A stretch of 64,000 nucleotides of DNA from Mycobacterium sp. DL592 (GTDB lineage: Bacteria > Actinomycetota > Actinomycetes > Mycobacteriales > Mycobacteriaceae): positions 1,385,434 through 1,449,433 of the forward strand of contig NZ_CP050192.1 of assembly GCF_011694515.1 (NCBI RefSeq), written 5' to 3'. The notes below the pieces were generated by a model. It was given only the letters and a program-made list of their open reading frames with translations. It made no database searches and was not told where the DNA came from. Shown in pieces: positions 1-8,952 of the stretch. A program made the position numbers and the translations under genes. Position 1 is the stretch's first letter. Each line of letters begins with the position of its first letter.

Positions 1-36
1 CATGTCGAACGCGTTGAGATGGATCTGGCGGGTCAC
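1..36 (-). CDS. LLM flavin monooxygenase, N-terminal fragment (NtaA/SnaA/DszA type)
   Basis: Only the first 12 codons lie in the window, read leftward from a GTG at 36 that overlaps the stop of the ABC ATPase gene (GTGA, 33-36). The peptide VTRQIHLNAFDM matches the conserved N-terminus of the NtaA/SnaA/DszA branch of FMN-dependent luciferase-like monooxygenases, where a first beta strand of the form LHLNAF is typical. Translational coupling to a peptide-type importer would fit oxidation of an imported sulfur or nitrogen compound. The identification rests on 12 residues, so it is an inference; the rest of the gene is off the left edge. Confidence 0.5.
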   Translation of the reverse strand, partial: MTRQIHLNAFDM

Positions 37-1703
37 AGCAGACCTCCGCTTGCGGGTTGGTGCTCGGGGGCCGGCAGGCTGGCGAGCAGTTGACGGGTGT
101 AAGGGTCACGCGGTGATTCGAAAATCTCTGCCGCCGAGCCTGATTCGACGACGCGGCCCTTGTTCATCACCAGGACCCGGTCGGCGACGTGATGGATGAC
201 GCCCAGATCGTGGGAGATGAACAGATAGCTCAGGCCGAGCTGCTGCTGGAGATCGGCGAGCAGGTCGAGAACCTGTGCCTGGATGGTCACGTCCAGTGCC
301 GAGACCGGCTCGTCGCAGACGATCAGCCAGGGTTCGGGCGCCAGCGCGCGGGCGATCGACACCCGCTGGCGCTGCCCGCCGGACAGCAGCAGGGGCCGTC
401 TGTCGAGGTGCTCGGCGCCCAGGCCGACATCGGCGAGCAGTTCGGTGGCGCGGTCACGCCGTGCCCCGGCGCTGGGATACACGTCGGCCGGTAGCGCGTC
501 CTCGACGATGCGGCGCACGGTCCACCGGGGGTCGAAGGATCCCAGCGGATCCTGGTACACCACCGATATCCGCCGCCGCAGTGGGCGTCGTCTGGATTCG
601 GGAATGCCGCTCCATTCGGCACCGGCCAGCCGAACCGCTCCGGCGTCGGGCTCCAGAAGCGCCAGCGCCAACCGTGCGGTGGTGGTCTTGCCTGACCCCG
701 ATTCGCCGACGATGCCCACCGTCTCGCCGACCCGGATGTCGAACGAAACGTCCTCGACGGCGGTTCGTTCCACCCCGTCGGGGCCGCGGAAGCGTTTGAC
801 GAGGCTCTCGGCGCTCAGCAGTACACCGTCGGCGGGAGGTTCGTCGCGGTGCCCGGAGTGAATCCGGTGGCCCGGCAGCGGCGAGAGCCGGGATCCCTTG
901 CGGTGCGCGGCCGGTACCGCGCCGATCAGTTCCCGGGTGTAGGGATGGCTGGGCGCGTGTAGCACCTCGGCGACGGTGCCCTGTTCCACCAGCAGGCCCT
1001 CGCGCATCACCGCGACCCGGTCGGCGAGCCGGCTGACCACCGACAGGTCGTGACTGATCAGGATCAGACCGGTGCCGCGCTGTTTCATCCCTGCGAGCAG
1101 GTCGAGAATCTGGGCCTGGATCGTGACATCGAGTGCGGTCGTGGGTTCGTCGGCGATCAGCAGCGGCGGATCGAGTGCGATCGCCGAGGCGATCAGGGCG
1201 CGTTGGCGTTGGCCGCCGGACAACTCGTGCGGCAGCTGCCGGACACGCAGTTCCGGCTCGGGTACGCCCACCGCCGCGAGCAACTCCAGTACCCGTTCGC
1301 GGCGGCGCCGTCGGTTGCCGAACCGGTGCAGCCGCAGCGTTTCGGCGACCTCGGCCCCCACGGTGCGCAGCGGGTCCAGTGAGACCAGCGCGTCCTGCAG
1401 CACGAAACCCACGTCGCGGCCGCGCAGCCGGCGCCAGTCCCGGTCGCGGTTGTGAAGCACCGAGCGGCCACCCAGTTCGAGGCGGTCCGCCGACACCCGG
1501 GAGGCGGCGCCGGTCAGGCCCAGCAGCGCGCGAGCGGTGACACTCTTGCCCGATCCTGATTCGCCGACGATCGCCAGGCACTCGCCCGGGGCGACGCGCA
1601 ACGAGACACCGCGCACCACCTCGCGGCGGGATCGGCCGGATTCGAATGCCACGGAGAGGTTGTCGACGTGGACCAGGGGAGCGGTGCCCGCCTCGGCGGT
1701 CAT
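33..1703 (-). CDS. ABC transporter ATP-binding protein, two fused ATPase domains (DppD-DppF type)
   Basis: 556-residue protein with two complete ABC ATPase domains, energising a peptide/opine/nickel-class importer. In each half a Walker A (GESGSGKS near residues 47-54, GESGSGKT near 370), a signature LSGGQRQR and a Walker B with DEP are visible, each followed by the oligopeptide-type C-terminal extension with PYTREL or PYTRQL. The chosen ATG at 1703 overlaps the permease stop (ATGA) and begins MTAEAG; a longer frame upstream would run inside the permease gene. DppD and DppF are usually separate genes, but fused forms are common in actinobacteria. Last complete gene of the importer operon. Confidence 0.93.
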   Translation of the reverse strand: MTAEAGTAPLVHVDNLSVAFESGRSRREVVRGVSLRVAPGECLAIVGESGSGKSVTARALLGLTGAASRVSADRLELGGRSVLHNRDRDWRRLRGRDVGFVLQDALVSLDPLRTVGAEVAETLRLHRFGNRRRRRERVLELLAAVGVPEPELRVRQLPHELSGGQRQRALIASAIALDPPLLIADEPTTALDVTIQAQILDLLAGMKQRGTGLILISHDLSVVSRLADRVAVMREGLLVEQGTVAEVLHAPSHPYTRELIGAVPAAHRKGSRLSPLPGHRIHSGHRDEPPADGVLLSAESLVKRFRGPDGVERTAVEDVSFDIRVGETVGIVGESGSGKTTTARLALALLEPDAGAVRLAGAEWSGIPESRRRPLRRRISVVYQDPLGSFDPRWTVRRIVEDALPADVYPSAGARRDRATELLADVGLGAEHLDRRPLLLSGGQRQRVSIARALAPEPWLIVCDEPVSALDVTIQAQVLDLLADLQQQLGLSYLFISHDLGVIHHVADRVLVMNKGRVVESGSAAEIFESPRDPYTRQLLASLPAPEHQPASGGLL

Positions 1704-2572
1704 GTGAGCCTGCCTTCGAGTCGCTGTTGCAGATAGCGGCCCAGCACTGTCACCGACAGCGTGCAGCCGACGATCGCCAGCCCGGGGAACAGCTCCAGCC
1801 ACCATGCCGTCGAAACGAAATCGCGGCCGGCGTCGAGCATGGCGCCCCACTCCGGGGCCGGCGGCGCGACACCGAGGCCCAGGAAACTCAGCGATGAGGC
1901 CCAGACGATGGACTGGCCGATCCCCATGGTGGCCAGCACGACCAGCGGCCGCATCGCATTGGGGAAGATGTGCCCGGTGATGATCTTGCGGCGGGGATGC
2001 CCGAGAGCCGTTGCGGCGCTGACATATCCGGAGTCCTTGACCGCGATGACCTGCCCGCGGATCATCCAGGCGTAGCCCGCCGCCGATCCGATGGCCACCG
2101 CCACGATCTCGGTGGCCACACCGGGGCCGAACATCGCGATGAACAGCAGCGCTAGCAGCAGACCGGGAAGGGCCAGCACAACTTCCAGGAATCTGCTGAT
2201 CGCGCCGTCGGTGAACCGGCCGCCCAAACCTGCGGCGAATCCGAAGATGACCGCCGCGACCAGGGCCAGCGCTGTGGCGCCTGCGCCGATCAGCAGTGAA
2301 CTGCGCGCGCCGTACACCACCCGGGTGAAGATGTCGCGGCCCGACGCGTCGGTGCCGAACCAGTGCTGTGCCGACGGACCCTGAAGGGCCGCTTCGATAT
2401 TCGTGTCGTACGGCGATCCGTCGGCGAAGGCCGACGGGAGGATCGCCCAGGCCAGAACCGCGACGACATACAGCGCGGCCAGATAGACCGCAGGGCGGAA
2501 GGCGCGGCGACCCGCTATCGGGCGGCTCGATCCGGCCGCGACCGCACCGGCAACGTCGACCACCATGGTCAC
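1700..2572 (-). CDS. ABC transporter permease, DppC/OppC type
   Basis: 290-residue inner-membrane permease of the binding-protein-dependent transport family. It has an N-terminal membrane helix (about 28-48), the periplasmic segment with the HWFGTDASGRDIFTRVVYG signature typical of DppC/OppC, then five further hydrophobic helices and the EAA loop region (SAATALGHPRRKIITGHIFPN). Overlaps its neighbours at both ends by 4 nt (ATGA), so it is translationally coupled between DppB-type permease and ATPase. Substrate is not evident from the permease. Confidence 0.93.
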   Translation of the reverse strand: MTMVVDVAGAVAAGSSRPIAGRRAFRPAVYLAALYVVAVLAWAILPSAFADGSPYDTNIEAALQGPSAQHWFGTDASGRDIFTRVVYGARSSLLIGAGATALALVAAVIFGFAAGLGGRFTDGAISRFLEVVLALPGLLLALLFIAMFGPGVATEIVAVAIGSAAGYAWMIRGQVIAVKDSGYVSAATALGHPRRKIITGHIFPNAMRPLVVLATMGIGQSIVWASSLSFLGLGVAPPAPEWGAMLDAGRDFVSTAWWLELFPGLAIVGCTLSVTVLGRYLQQRLEGRLT

Positions 2573-3534
2573 GCGCTCCGCAGTCGGGGATCGACGCGGA
2601 CGAACGCGAGCCGCACCAGCAGGTTGGCGATCAGGTACACCGCTGCGACGAACAACGTCACGCCCACCACCACCGGCATGTCGTGGGATTTGGCCGCGTC
2701 GACGAGGATTCGGCCGAGGCCCGGCCGCACGAAGATCGACTCGACGATGACCGCGGTGGAGAACAGTGAGCCCAGCGCCCAGCCGGACAGCGTCAACCCG
2801 GGCAGCACAGCGTGGCGCAACGCGTGGCGCCAGCGCACGCCGAACTCACTCATCCCGCGGGCCCGCGCCGAGGTGGCGAAGGGCTGCTCGAGCGCCGAGG
2901 AGAACTCGTCGCGGGTGACCTGCCCGAGGAATCCGGCCAACGGCAACGCCAGGGTCGCGGCGGGCAGGATCAGACTGGCCGCGGTGCCGTCGCCGACCAC
3001 CGGAAGCCAATGCAGGTGAAAGGCGAAGACCACCAGCAGCACGATGCCCAGCCAGTACTGCGGCAGGGCGGCCAGCACGATCTCCACCCCCGAGCCGACG
3101 GCGTTGAGGACGCGGTGCCGATGCGCGGTCAGCAGCGTCACCGTGACCGCGATGATCCAGGCGGCCACCAGAGCGGTGATGGTCAGGGTGAGCGTCGATC
3201 CGATCTGCTGGCCGATGATCGTCGCGACCGGCTGCTTGAGAATGTACGACGTGCCCAGGTTCCCGCGGACCAGTGCGCCGAGGTAGTCGGCGTACTGCAC
3301 TATCAGTGGACGGTCGAAACCGTACTGCGCCCGGACCGCGGCGAGCTGTTCCGGCGTCGGCTTGGATCCGGCCCCGCTGAGAATCGTCTGCGCCGGGTCG
3401 GTGGGAATCAGATGCTCGGCCAGGAAGGTGAGGGTCGCGGCCGCCCACAGCACCGCGACGACCCCGAGCAGGCTACCCAGGACTCGGCGCACTCGAATGG
3501 GAGTGCGCCGAGCCAGGACAACCGATCGTGTCAC
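2569..3534 (-). CDS. ABC transporter permease, DppB/OppB type
   Basis: 321-residue permease. An N-terminal helix (about 20-40) is followed by the DppB-type periplasmic region (PTDPAQTIL, QYGFDRPLIVQYADYL, GNLGTSY) and further helices; the EAA-type loop TSARARGMSEFGVRWRHALRHAVLP is recognisable in the C-terminal half. The start is a GTG at 3534, overlapping the stop of the substrate-binding lipoprotein (GTGA). Partner of the DppC-type permease downstream. Confidence 0.93.
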   Translation of the reverse strand: MTRSVVLARRTPIRVRRVLGSLLGVVAVLWAAATLTFLAEHLIPTDPAQTILSGAGSKPTPEQLAAVRAQYGFDRPLIVQYADYLGALVRGNLGTSYILKQPVATIIGQQIGSTLTLTITALVAAWIIAVTVTLLTAHRHRVLNAVGSGVEIVLAALPQYWLGIVLLVVFAFHLHWLPVVGDGTAASLILPAATLALPLAGFLGQVTRDEFSSALEQPFATSARARGMSEFGVRWRHALRHAVLPGLTLSGWALGSLFSTAVIVESIFVRPGLGRILVDAAKSHDMPVVVGVTLFVAAVYLIANLLVRLAFVRVDPRLRSA

Positions 3535-5195
3535 CGCGCCAACCAGGCGTCCGAGAGCACCGGCTCACCCTCGGACGGCTCGATCCAAACGTCCTTGAGG
3601 TGCTTCTTGGCAACCAATCGCGTGGTCTGCGGGTAGAGACCGAGGTGGTAGGCGTTCTCGGCGACCAGCTTCTCGACGCCGCTGTAGAGCTCGGTCAGCT
3701 TCGCCGGATCGGTGGTGGAGGCGATCTCGCGTAACGGCGCGTCGATGGCGGGGTTGGACACCCACGACATGTTGTTGCCGGGTGCGAGATTCAGCGAGTC
3801 GGTCGAGTAGACGATGGACAACACCAGTGGCGTCGGGCTGTTCCAGTAGGCGCCGCCGAGCGCATCGTAGGCGTCCTTGTTGGTGAAGGCGGCGAAGTAC
3901 TGGTCCTGCGGAATCGGCTTGAGGATCAGGTTGAAGCCGATCTCCTTCTCCGCGGCCTGAATATCCTGGTAGAGCGTCACATCGGTGGGCGGGCTGTCAC
4001 CGGGGTCCGAGGAGTACACCAGGGTGGCGGCCAGCTGCTTGCCGTCTTTGGTCCGGAAGCCGTCACCGTCGCGCTGTGTCCACCCCGCCGCGTCGAGGAG
4101 CTGGTTGGCCTTGGCGGGATCGTGGGCGTAGTAGTCGCGCAGGTTCTTGTCGAAGTAGGGCGTCGTCGTCGACAGCGGACCGGGCTCCCAGTCGAACACA
4201 CCCAGGTACGCGCTCTTGACGGCAGCCTCGGCGTTGGATCCGTGGATGAACGCCTGCCGTACCGCGAGATCGGTGAACGGCGCTCGAGTTGTGTTGAGTG
4301 CGAAGCCGTTCGGCAGTCCGGTGTGGCTGAACTCCTGCAGCACCAGGTTCGGGTCGGCCTTGAGCGCAGCGTTCTGCTGGGGCGGCGGGTTGAAGATCAG
4401 GTCGGCGCCCTGGCCCTGGACGGCGCCGAAGCGAACTGAACCGTCCTCGAGGAACTTCCAGCTGATGTGATCGAGGTAGGCGGGACCCTGATGCTTGGCG
4501 TCTGCGGGAGCCGAGTTGTAGTTGGGGTTCTTGTCCAACTCGACGCTCTGGCCGTGGACCCACTGCTTGACGATGAACGGGCCGGTGCCGACGGGTGCCT
4601 GGCAGTTCTCGGAGAGTCCGCGCGCCAGCGCCTTCGGCGACTGAATTCCGAAGAACGCTTGTGAGATCACCGGCAGGAGAGCCGAATATGGCTGCGACAG
4701 GGTGAGTTCGAATGTCGAGGGGTCGACCGCACGGGAGGACTTGTAGTAGGGACGCAGGTAGCCGGCGTCGGTCAGCGACTGCGTCTTGGGATCGAGCATG
4801 TGCTCGAAGTTGGTCTTGACGGCCGCGGCATCGAACGGTTCCCCGTCGTGGAACTTCACACCCTGCTTGAGTTTGAAGGTATACACCAGGCCGTCCGGCG
4901 ACACCGTCCAGGAGTCGGCCAGCCACGGCACGACGGAGCCGTCGGGGCGCTCGGAGACCAGCGAGTCGAGGAACTGGCGGGCCACATAGGTCTGCGGCAT
5001 GTCGCCGTTGTTGTGCGGATCCAGGCAGGCCGGCTCGCGATCGGCGCCGTAGACGATAGAACCGCCCTGGACGGGTGGCCCCGCAGCCTCCGAGGATGCG
5101 CTGTTGTTCGCACCACCGCAGCCGGCGAGCAGCATCATGACAGCGAATGGGACGAGGAGGGTCGTTCCTCGGCGGGCAGTTCCGGAGAAGGGCAT
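3531..5195 (-). CDS. ABC transporter substrate-binding lipoprotein (SBP family 5)
   Basis: Extracytoplasmic binding protein of the peptide/nickel/opine family (SBP_bac_5). From the ATG at 5195 the protein has an n-region with RR, a hydrophobic core and a lipobox LLAGC with the lipidated Cys at residue 26. The family signature (YTFKLKQGVKFHDGEPFDAAAVKTN region) lies after residue 100 and the length of about 554 residues is normal. An in-frame ATG at 5231 would add 12 residues before the signal peptide; the shorter form looks more like a lipoprotein signal. First gene of the importer operon, so its promoter lies in 5200-5400. Confidence 0.92.
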   Translation of the reverse strand: MPFSGTARRGTTLLVPFAVMMLLAGCGGANNSASSEAAGPPVQGGSIVYGADREPACLDPHNNGDMPQTYVARQFLDSLVSERPDGSVVPWLADSWTVSPDGLVYTFKLKQGVKFHDGEPFDAAAVKTNFEHMLDPKTQSLTDAGYLRPYYKSSRAVDPSTFELTLSQPYSALLPVISQAFFGIQSPKALARGLSENCQAPVGTGPFIVKQWVHGQSVELDKNPNYNSAPADAKHQGPAYLDHISWKFLEDGSVRFGAVQGQGADLIFNPPPQQNAALKADPNLVLQEFSHTGLPNGFALNTTRAPFTDLAVRQAFIHGSNAEAAVKSAYLGVFDWEPGPLSTTTPYFDKNLRDYYAHDPAKANQLLDAAGWTQRDGDGFRTKDGKQLAATLVYSSDPGDSPPTDVTLYQDIQAAEKEIGFNLILKPIPQDQYFAAFTNKDAYDALGGAYWNSPTPLVLSIVYSTDSLNLAPGNNMSWVSNPAIDAPLREIASTTDPAKLTELYSGVEKLVAENAYHLGLYPQTTRLVAKKHLKDVWIEPSEGEPVLSDAWLAR

Positions 5196-5400
5196 CGCGG
5201 GGCGTTCTTTCGGTTTGGTGGTCGTTGACATCCCTGATGTCGCGATCGCCCTGGGCGGAACGCGAGTTGGATGGCTCGGTCACCATGCCGCGCCGCTAAT
5301 CGTCTGGCCAGCAATCAAATCCGTGCGATTAATTCGGCGATTGTGTCCGGACGTCACCGCTGTGTGTCGCCATGTGACAAACGGCGGCGGGTCGTCGGCG

Positions 5401-7773
5401 CTAGATCATCTCCCGGGCGGTCAGCCACCGCATGATCGGCCAGCCCGCGAACACCGGCAGCCAGCACGTCAGCACCCGGTAGAGCAGCACTGAGGGCACG
5501 GCGATGGCCGCGGGCACACCGAAGGCGGCCAGACCACCGATCAGTGCGGCCTCCACCGCGCCGACACCGCCGGGGGTGGGGGCTGCCGATGCTAGCGTGC
5601 CGCCGACCATCGTGACGATCGTGACCGTCACAAAATTGGTGTCCCCGCCGAATGCCTCGATACTGGCCCACAGCGCGAGTGCCATGCCGAGAGTCGTTGT
5701 GGCACAACCGAGGACGATCAAAGCGAGCCGCTTGGGCTCGCGCATCAGATCGAGTAGCTCGCTGCTGACCTCCTGCAGCCTGGGCCGGATCGCGGTGTCG
5801 AGCCAGTGCCGGGCCTTCGGTACGAACAGGAAGGTGCCCAGCACGCCGAGGGCGACGCCGCCGATCAGATACAGCAGCGTGCTGCTCGGTACGAAATGCG
5901 ACAGGTCGGCCGTCGCGCCTGCGGCGACGCTGAAGAAGATCAGCAGGGTCACATGGGTGATCACCTGTACCGCCTGCTGTAGTGCCACCGCGGCCGTGGC
6001 GCGCAGCGCCCCCAGCCCGGCCTTCTGCAAAAACCTTGTGCTCAAAGCCAACCCGCCGACACCGGCCGGGGTGGTGGTGGCGGCGAAGGTGTTCGCGAAC
6101 TGCATGATGACGAGATTGCGGAAGCTGACCACGCCGGAGGCGCAGGCCCACAACGCCGCCGCCGCGCCGATGTAGGTCGACGCCGAGACGGCCAGGCCCA
6201 GCAGTGCCCACCACCAATTCGCGTTGCGCAGCTCGCTGAGGAAGGTCGGCACCGTGCTGATGAACGGGTAGGCGACATAGACCAGCGCCACCAGCAGCAC
6301 GAGCTGGATGACCTGCTTGCGGGTGAACCGGGTGATCGTCTCGGTCTTGATCTCGTCGGCCCCGGTCTGCCGCTTCACCTCGTCGCGGACGGCCGACATC
6401 ACGGCCTTGGGGTCGGTGACCGTCTTGCGCAGCCGGGCCGGCACCGCCGACTTGGTCAGCCGGCGCGAGGCGTTGAGCACGGTCTCCTTGCCCAGCGCGT
6501 CGACGGCCGCCCGCACCGCCGCCTCGGCGCCGAACCGGTCGGTCGTCGTCACCAGCAGCTGGGCGATATCGGACTGCAGCTGTTCGTCCGACGCGCCGTA
6601 CTCGGAGGCGCCGAACCCGCCGAACAACGCCTTGCCCGCGTCCACGCTGATCTCGGTGAACCGTAGGTCGCCGTGCGAGATCTGATGGCGGGCAAGGACC
6701 CCCAGCGACCCCCAGATGCTAGTCACCAGGCCTTCGTCGGGCGCCTCTGCGACGGGTACCCCGCGGGCCGGGGTGTGTGCGTACAACGTCCAGCCGCGGT
6801 CGAGGGCAGCCACGGCCATCGTGGTGATGTTTGCTACGCCGAGGTCGCCGACGGCGATCGTCATCAGGGCCCGGTGCTCGACCGCCCGGCGCATCGACGC
6901 CTGCAGCGGCGCGGTCTCCGCGTCGCGCAGGATCAGCCAGCGCCAGAACTGCCGCAGCGCCCCCGCGCCGCGCTGGTTGGGACCGTACATCTCGATGACC
7001 GCTTCGGCGCCGGCGTCGGTGCGCGCCGACAGCTCCAGCGGACCGTGGCCGGCGGGGCGCACCACGGTCAGGGTATGGACCAGGAAGCCCCGCTTGGACA
7101 GCGTGCGGACGGCGCCGTCGAGGGGCACCTCGAGAGCCGGGGTGCCGACCACCCACACCACCAGCGCGCCGACGAACCAGCCCACCGCCAGGCCCAGCAG
7201 TGACCGGGCCGGGATGATCGCACTGACGACGAGGTGGATCGGCACGAAGGCCAGCAGCAGCGTCCACCACCACCGGCGCCAGCGGGCGGGCAGCCACGGC
7301 CCCGACACCGTCAGCACGGCGGCCAGCATGGCGATCCAGCGCGGGTCGTCGAGGAATTGCGACAGCGTGGTCGACAACCGCTCGGAGAAGTCGAAATGCC
7401 ACTGCGGGGCTGCGATGCCGTTGCCGGTGATGGACAACGCCAGCACGGCGATGAATCCGGCGGCCCCGTATGCGCCGAGCAGCTTCCACTGCCGCGCGGC
7501 GATCAGGCCTACCAGGATCATGAACGGCAGCGCCACAATCGCCACGCCGTAGGCGAGGTAGACCAGATTGGACTGGGTGGGGGTGAGCACGCCGACGATG
7601 CCCGATACCGACTTCTCCAGGCCGACCCAGTCGTTGCGGGTGATTAGGGAACTGGTGATGACGATGGCCAGGAACAGTCCGGCCAGAGCCAGGCGCACGA
7701 TGTCATTGGTGCGGCGAGTGAGCGGTTGCAGCAGCTCACCCGACACGGTGATATCGCGTCCGTCAACTCGCAT
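5401..7773 (-). CDS. Large membrane protein: N-terminal helices, kinase-like middle, C-terminal LPG-synthase/YbhN-type domain
   Basis: 790-residue protein in three parts. Residues 1-215 hold about six membrane helices. The middle (about 220-460) is soluble and has a weak kinase fold signature, notably SHGDLRFTEI near residue 380, resembling the catalytic HGD loop of lipopolysaccharide/aminoglycoside-type kinases. The C-terminal part (about 485-785) has at least seven helices with TTPAGVGGLALSTRFLQKAG and PTPGGVGAVEAAL, hallmarks of the lysylphosphatidylglycerol synthase transmembrane/UPF0104 (YbhN) family, whose members flip or modify lipids. The substrate is unknown. It is followed by nothing on the same strand for 170 bp. 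Confidence 0.85.
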   Translation of the reverse strand: MRVDGRDITVSGELLQPLTRRTNDIVRLALAGLFLAIVITSSLITRNDWVGLEKSVSGIVGVLTPTQSNLVYLAYGVAIVALPFMILVGLIAARQWKLLGAYGAAGFIAVLALSITGNGIAAPQWHFDFSERLSTTLSQFLDDPRWIAMLAAVLTVSGPWLPARWRRWWWTLLLAFVPIHLVVSAIIPARSLLGLAVGWFVGALVVWVVGTPALEVPLDGAVRTLSKRGFLVHTLTVVRPAGHGPLELSARTDAGAEAVIEMYGPNQRGAGALRQFWRWLILRDAETAPLQASMRRAVEHRALMTIAVGDLGVANITTMAVAALDRGWTLYAHTPARGVPVAEAPDEGLVTSIWGSLGVLARHQISHGDLRFTEISVDAGKALFGGFGASEYGASDEQLQSDIAQLLVTTTDRFGAEAAVRAAVDALGKETVLNASRRLTKSAVPARLRKTVTDPKAVMSAVRDEVKRQTGADEIKTETITRFTRKQVIQLVLLVALVYVAYPFISTVPTFLSELRNANWWWALLGLAVSASTYIGAAAALWACASGVVSFRNLVIMQFANTFAATTTPAGVGGLALSTRFLQKAGLGALRATAAVALQQAVQVITHVTLLIFFSVAAGATADLSHFVPSSTLLYLIGGVALGVLGTFLFVPKARHWLDTAIRPRLQEVSSELLDLMREPKRLALIVLGCATTTLGMALALWASIEAFGGDTNFVTVTIVTMVGGTLASAAPTPGGVGAVEAALIGGLAAFGVPAAIAVPSVLLYRVLTCWLPVFAGWPIMRWLTAREMI

Positions 7774-7843
7774 CGCTGGTGATGTCCCTGCCCGCCTCGG
7801 CGCCGCTTCGTCGCGGCTGCGGCCAAACTTAGCCGACTTCGCC

Positions 7844-8389
7844 TCAGACGAAGCCGATGTAGCCCAGCAGCGCGGCGGCTCCGACGATGATCAGCGGGTT
7901 GGTGTTGGTCCGCACGAAGATCAGCGTCGCCACCGCGGTGATCAGGTATGCGCGCCAGTCGTGGTCGGCCGCCTTGCTCATCACCAGCGAGGTGGCCAGG
8001 ATCAGGCCCACGGTCAGCGGGGCGAATCCTGTCTCGACGGCGTAGCGCAGCTTCGACTTCTGCGCTTTCTGCCAGGACACCGTGATCAGGTACATCAGGG
8101 TGGCCGCGGGGACCACCATCGCCACGGTCGCCAGGACACCCCCGGCGATCCCGCCCAGCACCCCCGCCACGCTCAGCCCGGCGGCGTAGCCGACCAGCGC
8201 CACGATGAGGATGCTCGGCCCGGGCGCGGCCTGCGAGATCGAGAAGATGTCGGCGAACTGTGAGTTCGTCATCCAGTGCTGGCCGCTGACCGCCCGCAGG
8301 TGCATTTCGGGCAACACGGTGTTGCCGCCGCCGATCGACAGCAGCGACAGCGACCCGAACAGGCTCATCAGGGCCAGATAGGTCTTCAC
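7844..8389 (-). CDS. Chromate transporter, half-size subunit (second gene)
   Basis: 181-residue half-size ChrA/CHR-family membrane protein. The N-terminal motif SIGGGNTVLPEM and the AAPGPSILIVALVGY segment match the conserved CHR signatures (FGG and PGP). Overlaps the upstream half-gene by 4 nt, so the two are made together and probably form a heterodimer equivalent to full-length ChrA. CHR proteins expel chromate, with sulfate competing; actual function in this host is unproven. Confidence 0.9.
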   Translation of the reverse strand: MKTYLALMSLFGSLSLLSIGGGNTVLPEMHLRAVSGQHWMTNSQFADIFSISQAAPGPSILIVALVGYAAGLSVAGVLGGIAGGVLATVAMVVPAATLMYLITVSWQKAQKSKLRYAVETGFAPLTVGLILATSLVMSKAADHDWRAYLITAVATLIFVRTNTNPLIIVGAAALLGYIGFV

Positions 8390-8952
8390 GCGGGGGTCTT
8401 CTTACGGGGCCAGGCCCAGATGAGGCTCAGCGGGGCCAGGATGCCCAACACCTCCAGCAGGGGCCAGCGCAGCACGCCGTTGAGGACGAAGGCGGCCAGG
8501 AACAGCGCCACGGGCATCACACCGGTCAGGCATTTCTGGCCGGTCTTGATCACCATCGTCAGGGTCAGCGCGACGGCGGCGGCCGACGCCCCGTGCAGGG
8601 CGCCTTTGACTGCGGGCACCTCCTTGAACGTGAAGTACACGAAACCGAGGGTGAGGATGATGGCGACGGGGACCAGGCACAGTCCGATCAGGGCGGCGCC
8701 GGCACCGGCGATGCCCTTGAGTTTGGTGCCGACGAACACCGCGAGGTTCACCTGGTTGGCGCCCGGGACGATACGGCACATCGTCATGGCGGAGAGGAAT
8801 TCTTCTTCGGTCATCCACTGCTTCTGCACCACGACTACCTCGCGTGACCACGCCGACAGCCCGCCACCGAAAGAGGCGAGCGCGATGTGGTTGAACGAGA
8901 GTGCGATCTCCAGCAGGGAGGTCTTGTGCAGGGTCGTGCCGGGCTCATTCAT
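8386..8952 (-). CDS. Chromate transporter, half-size subunit (first gene)
   Basis: 188-residue CHR-family half protein. It shows SFGGGLSAWSREVV near residue 28 and IVPGANQVNLAVFVG near residue 61, the two conserved CHR blocks, and about five membrane helices. Paired with the antiparallel-topology partner downstream (8386-8389 overlap), as is usual for short-chain CHR pairs. Its start overlaps the end of the PLD-family gene by 8 nt. Confidence 0.9.
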   Translation of the reverse strand: MNEPGTTLHKTSLLEIALSFNHIALASFGGGLSAWSREVVVVQKQWMTEEEFLSAMTMCRIVPGANQVNLAVFVGTKLKGIAGAGAALIGLCLVPVAIILTLGFVYFTFKEVPAVKGALHGASAAAVALTLTMVIKTGQKCLTGVMPVALFLAAFVLNGVLRWPLLEVLGILAPLSLIWAWPRKKTPA

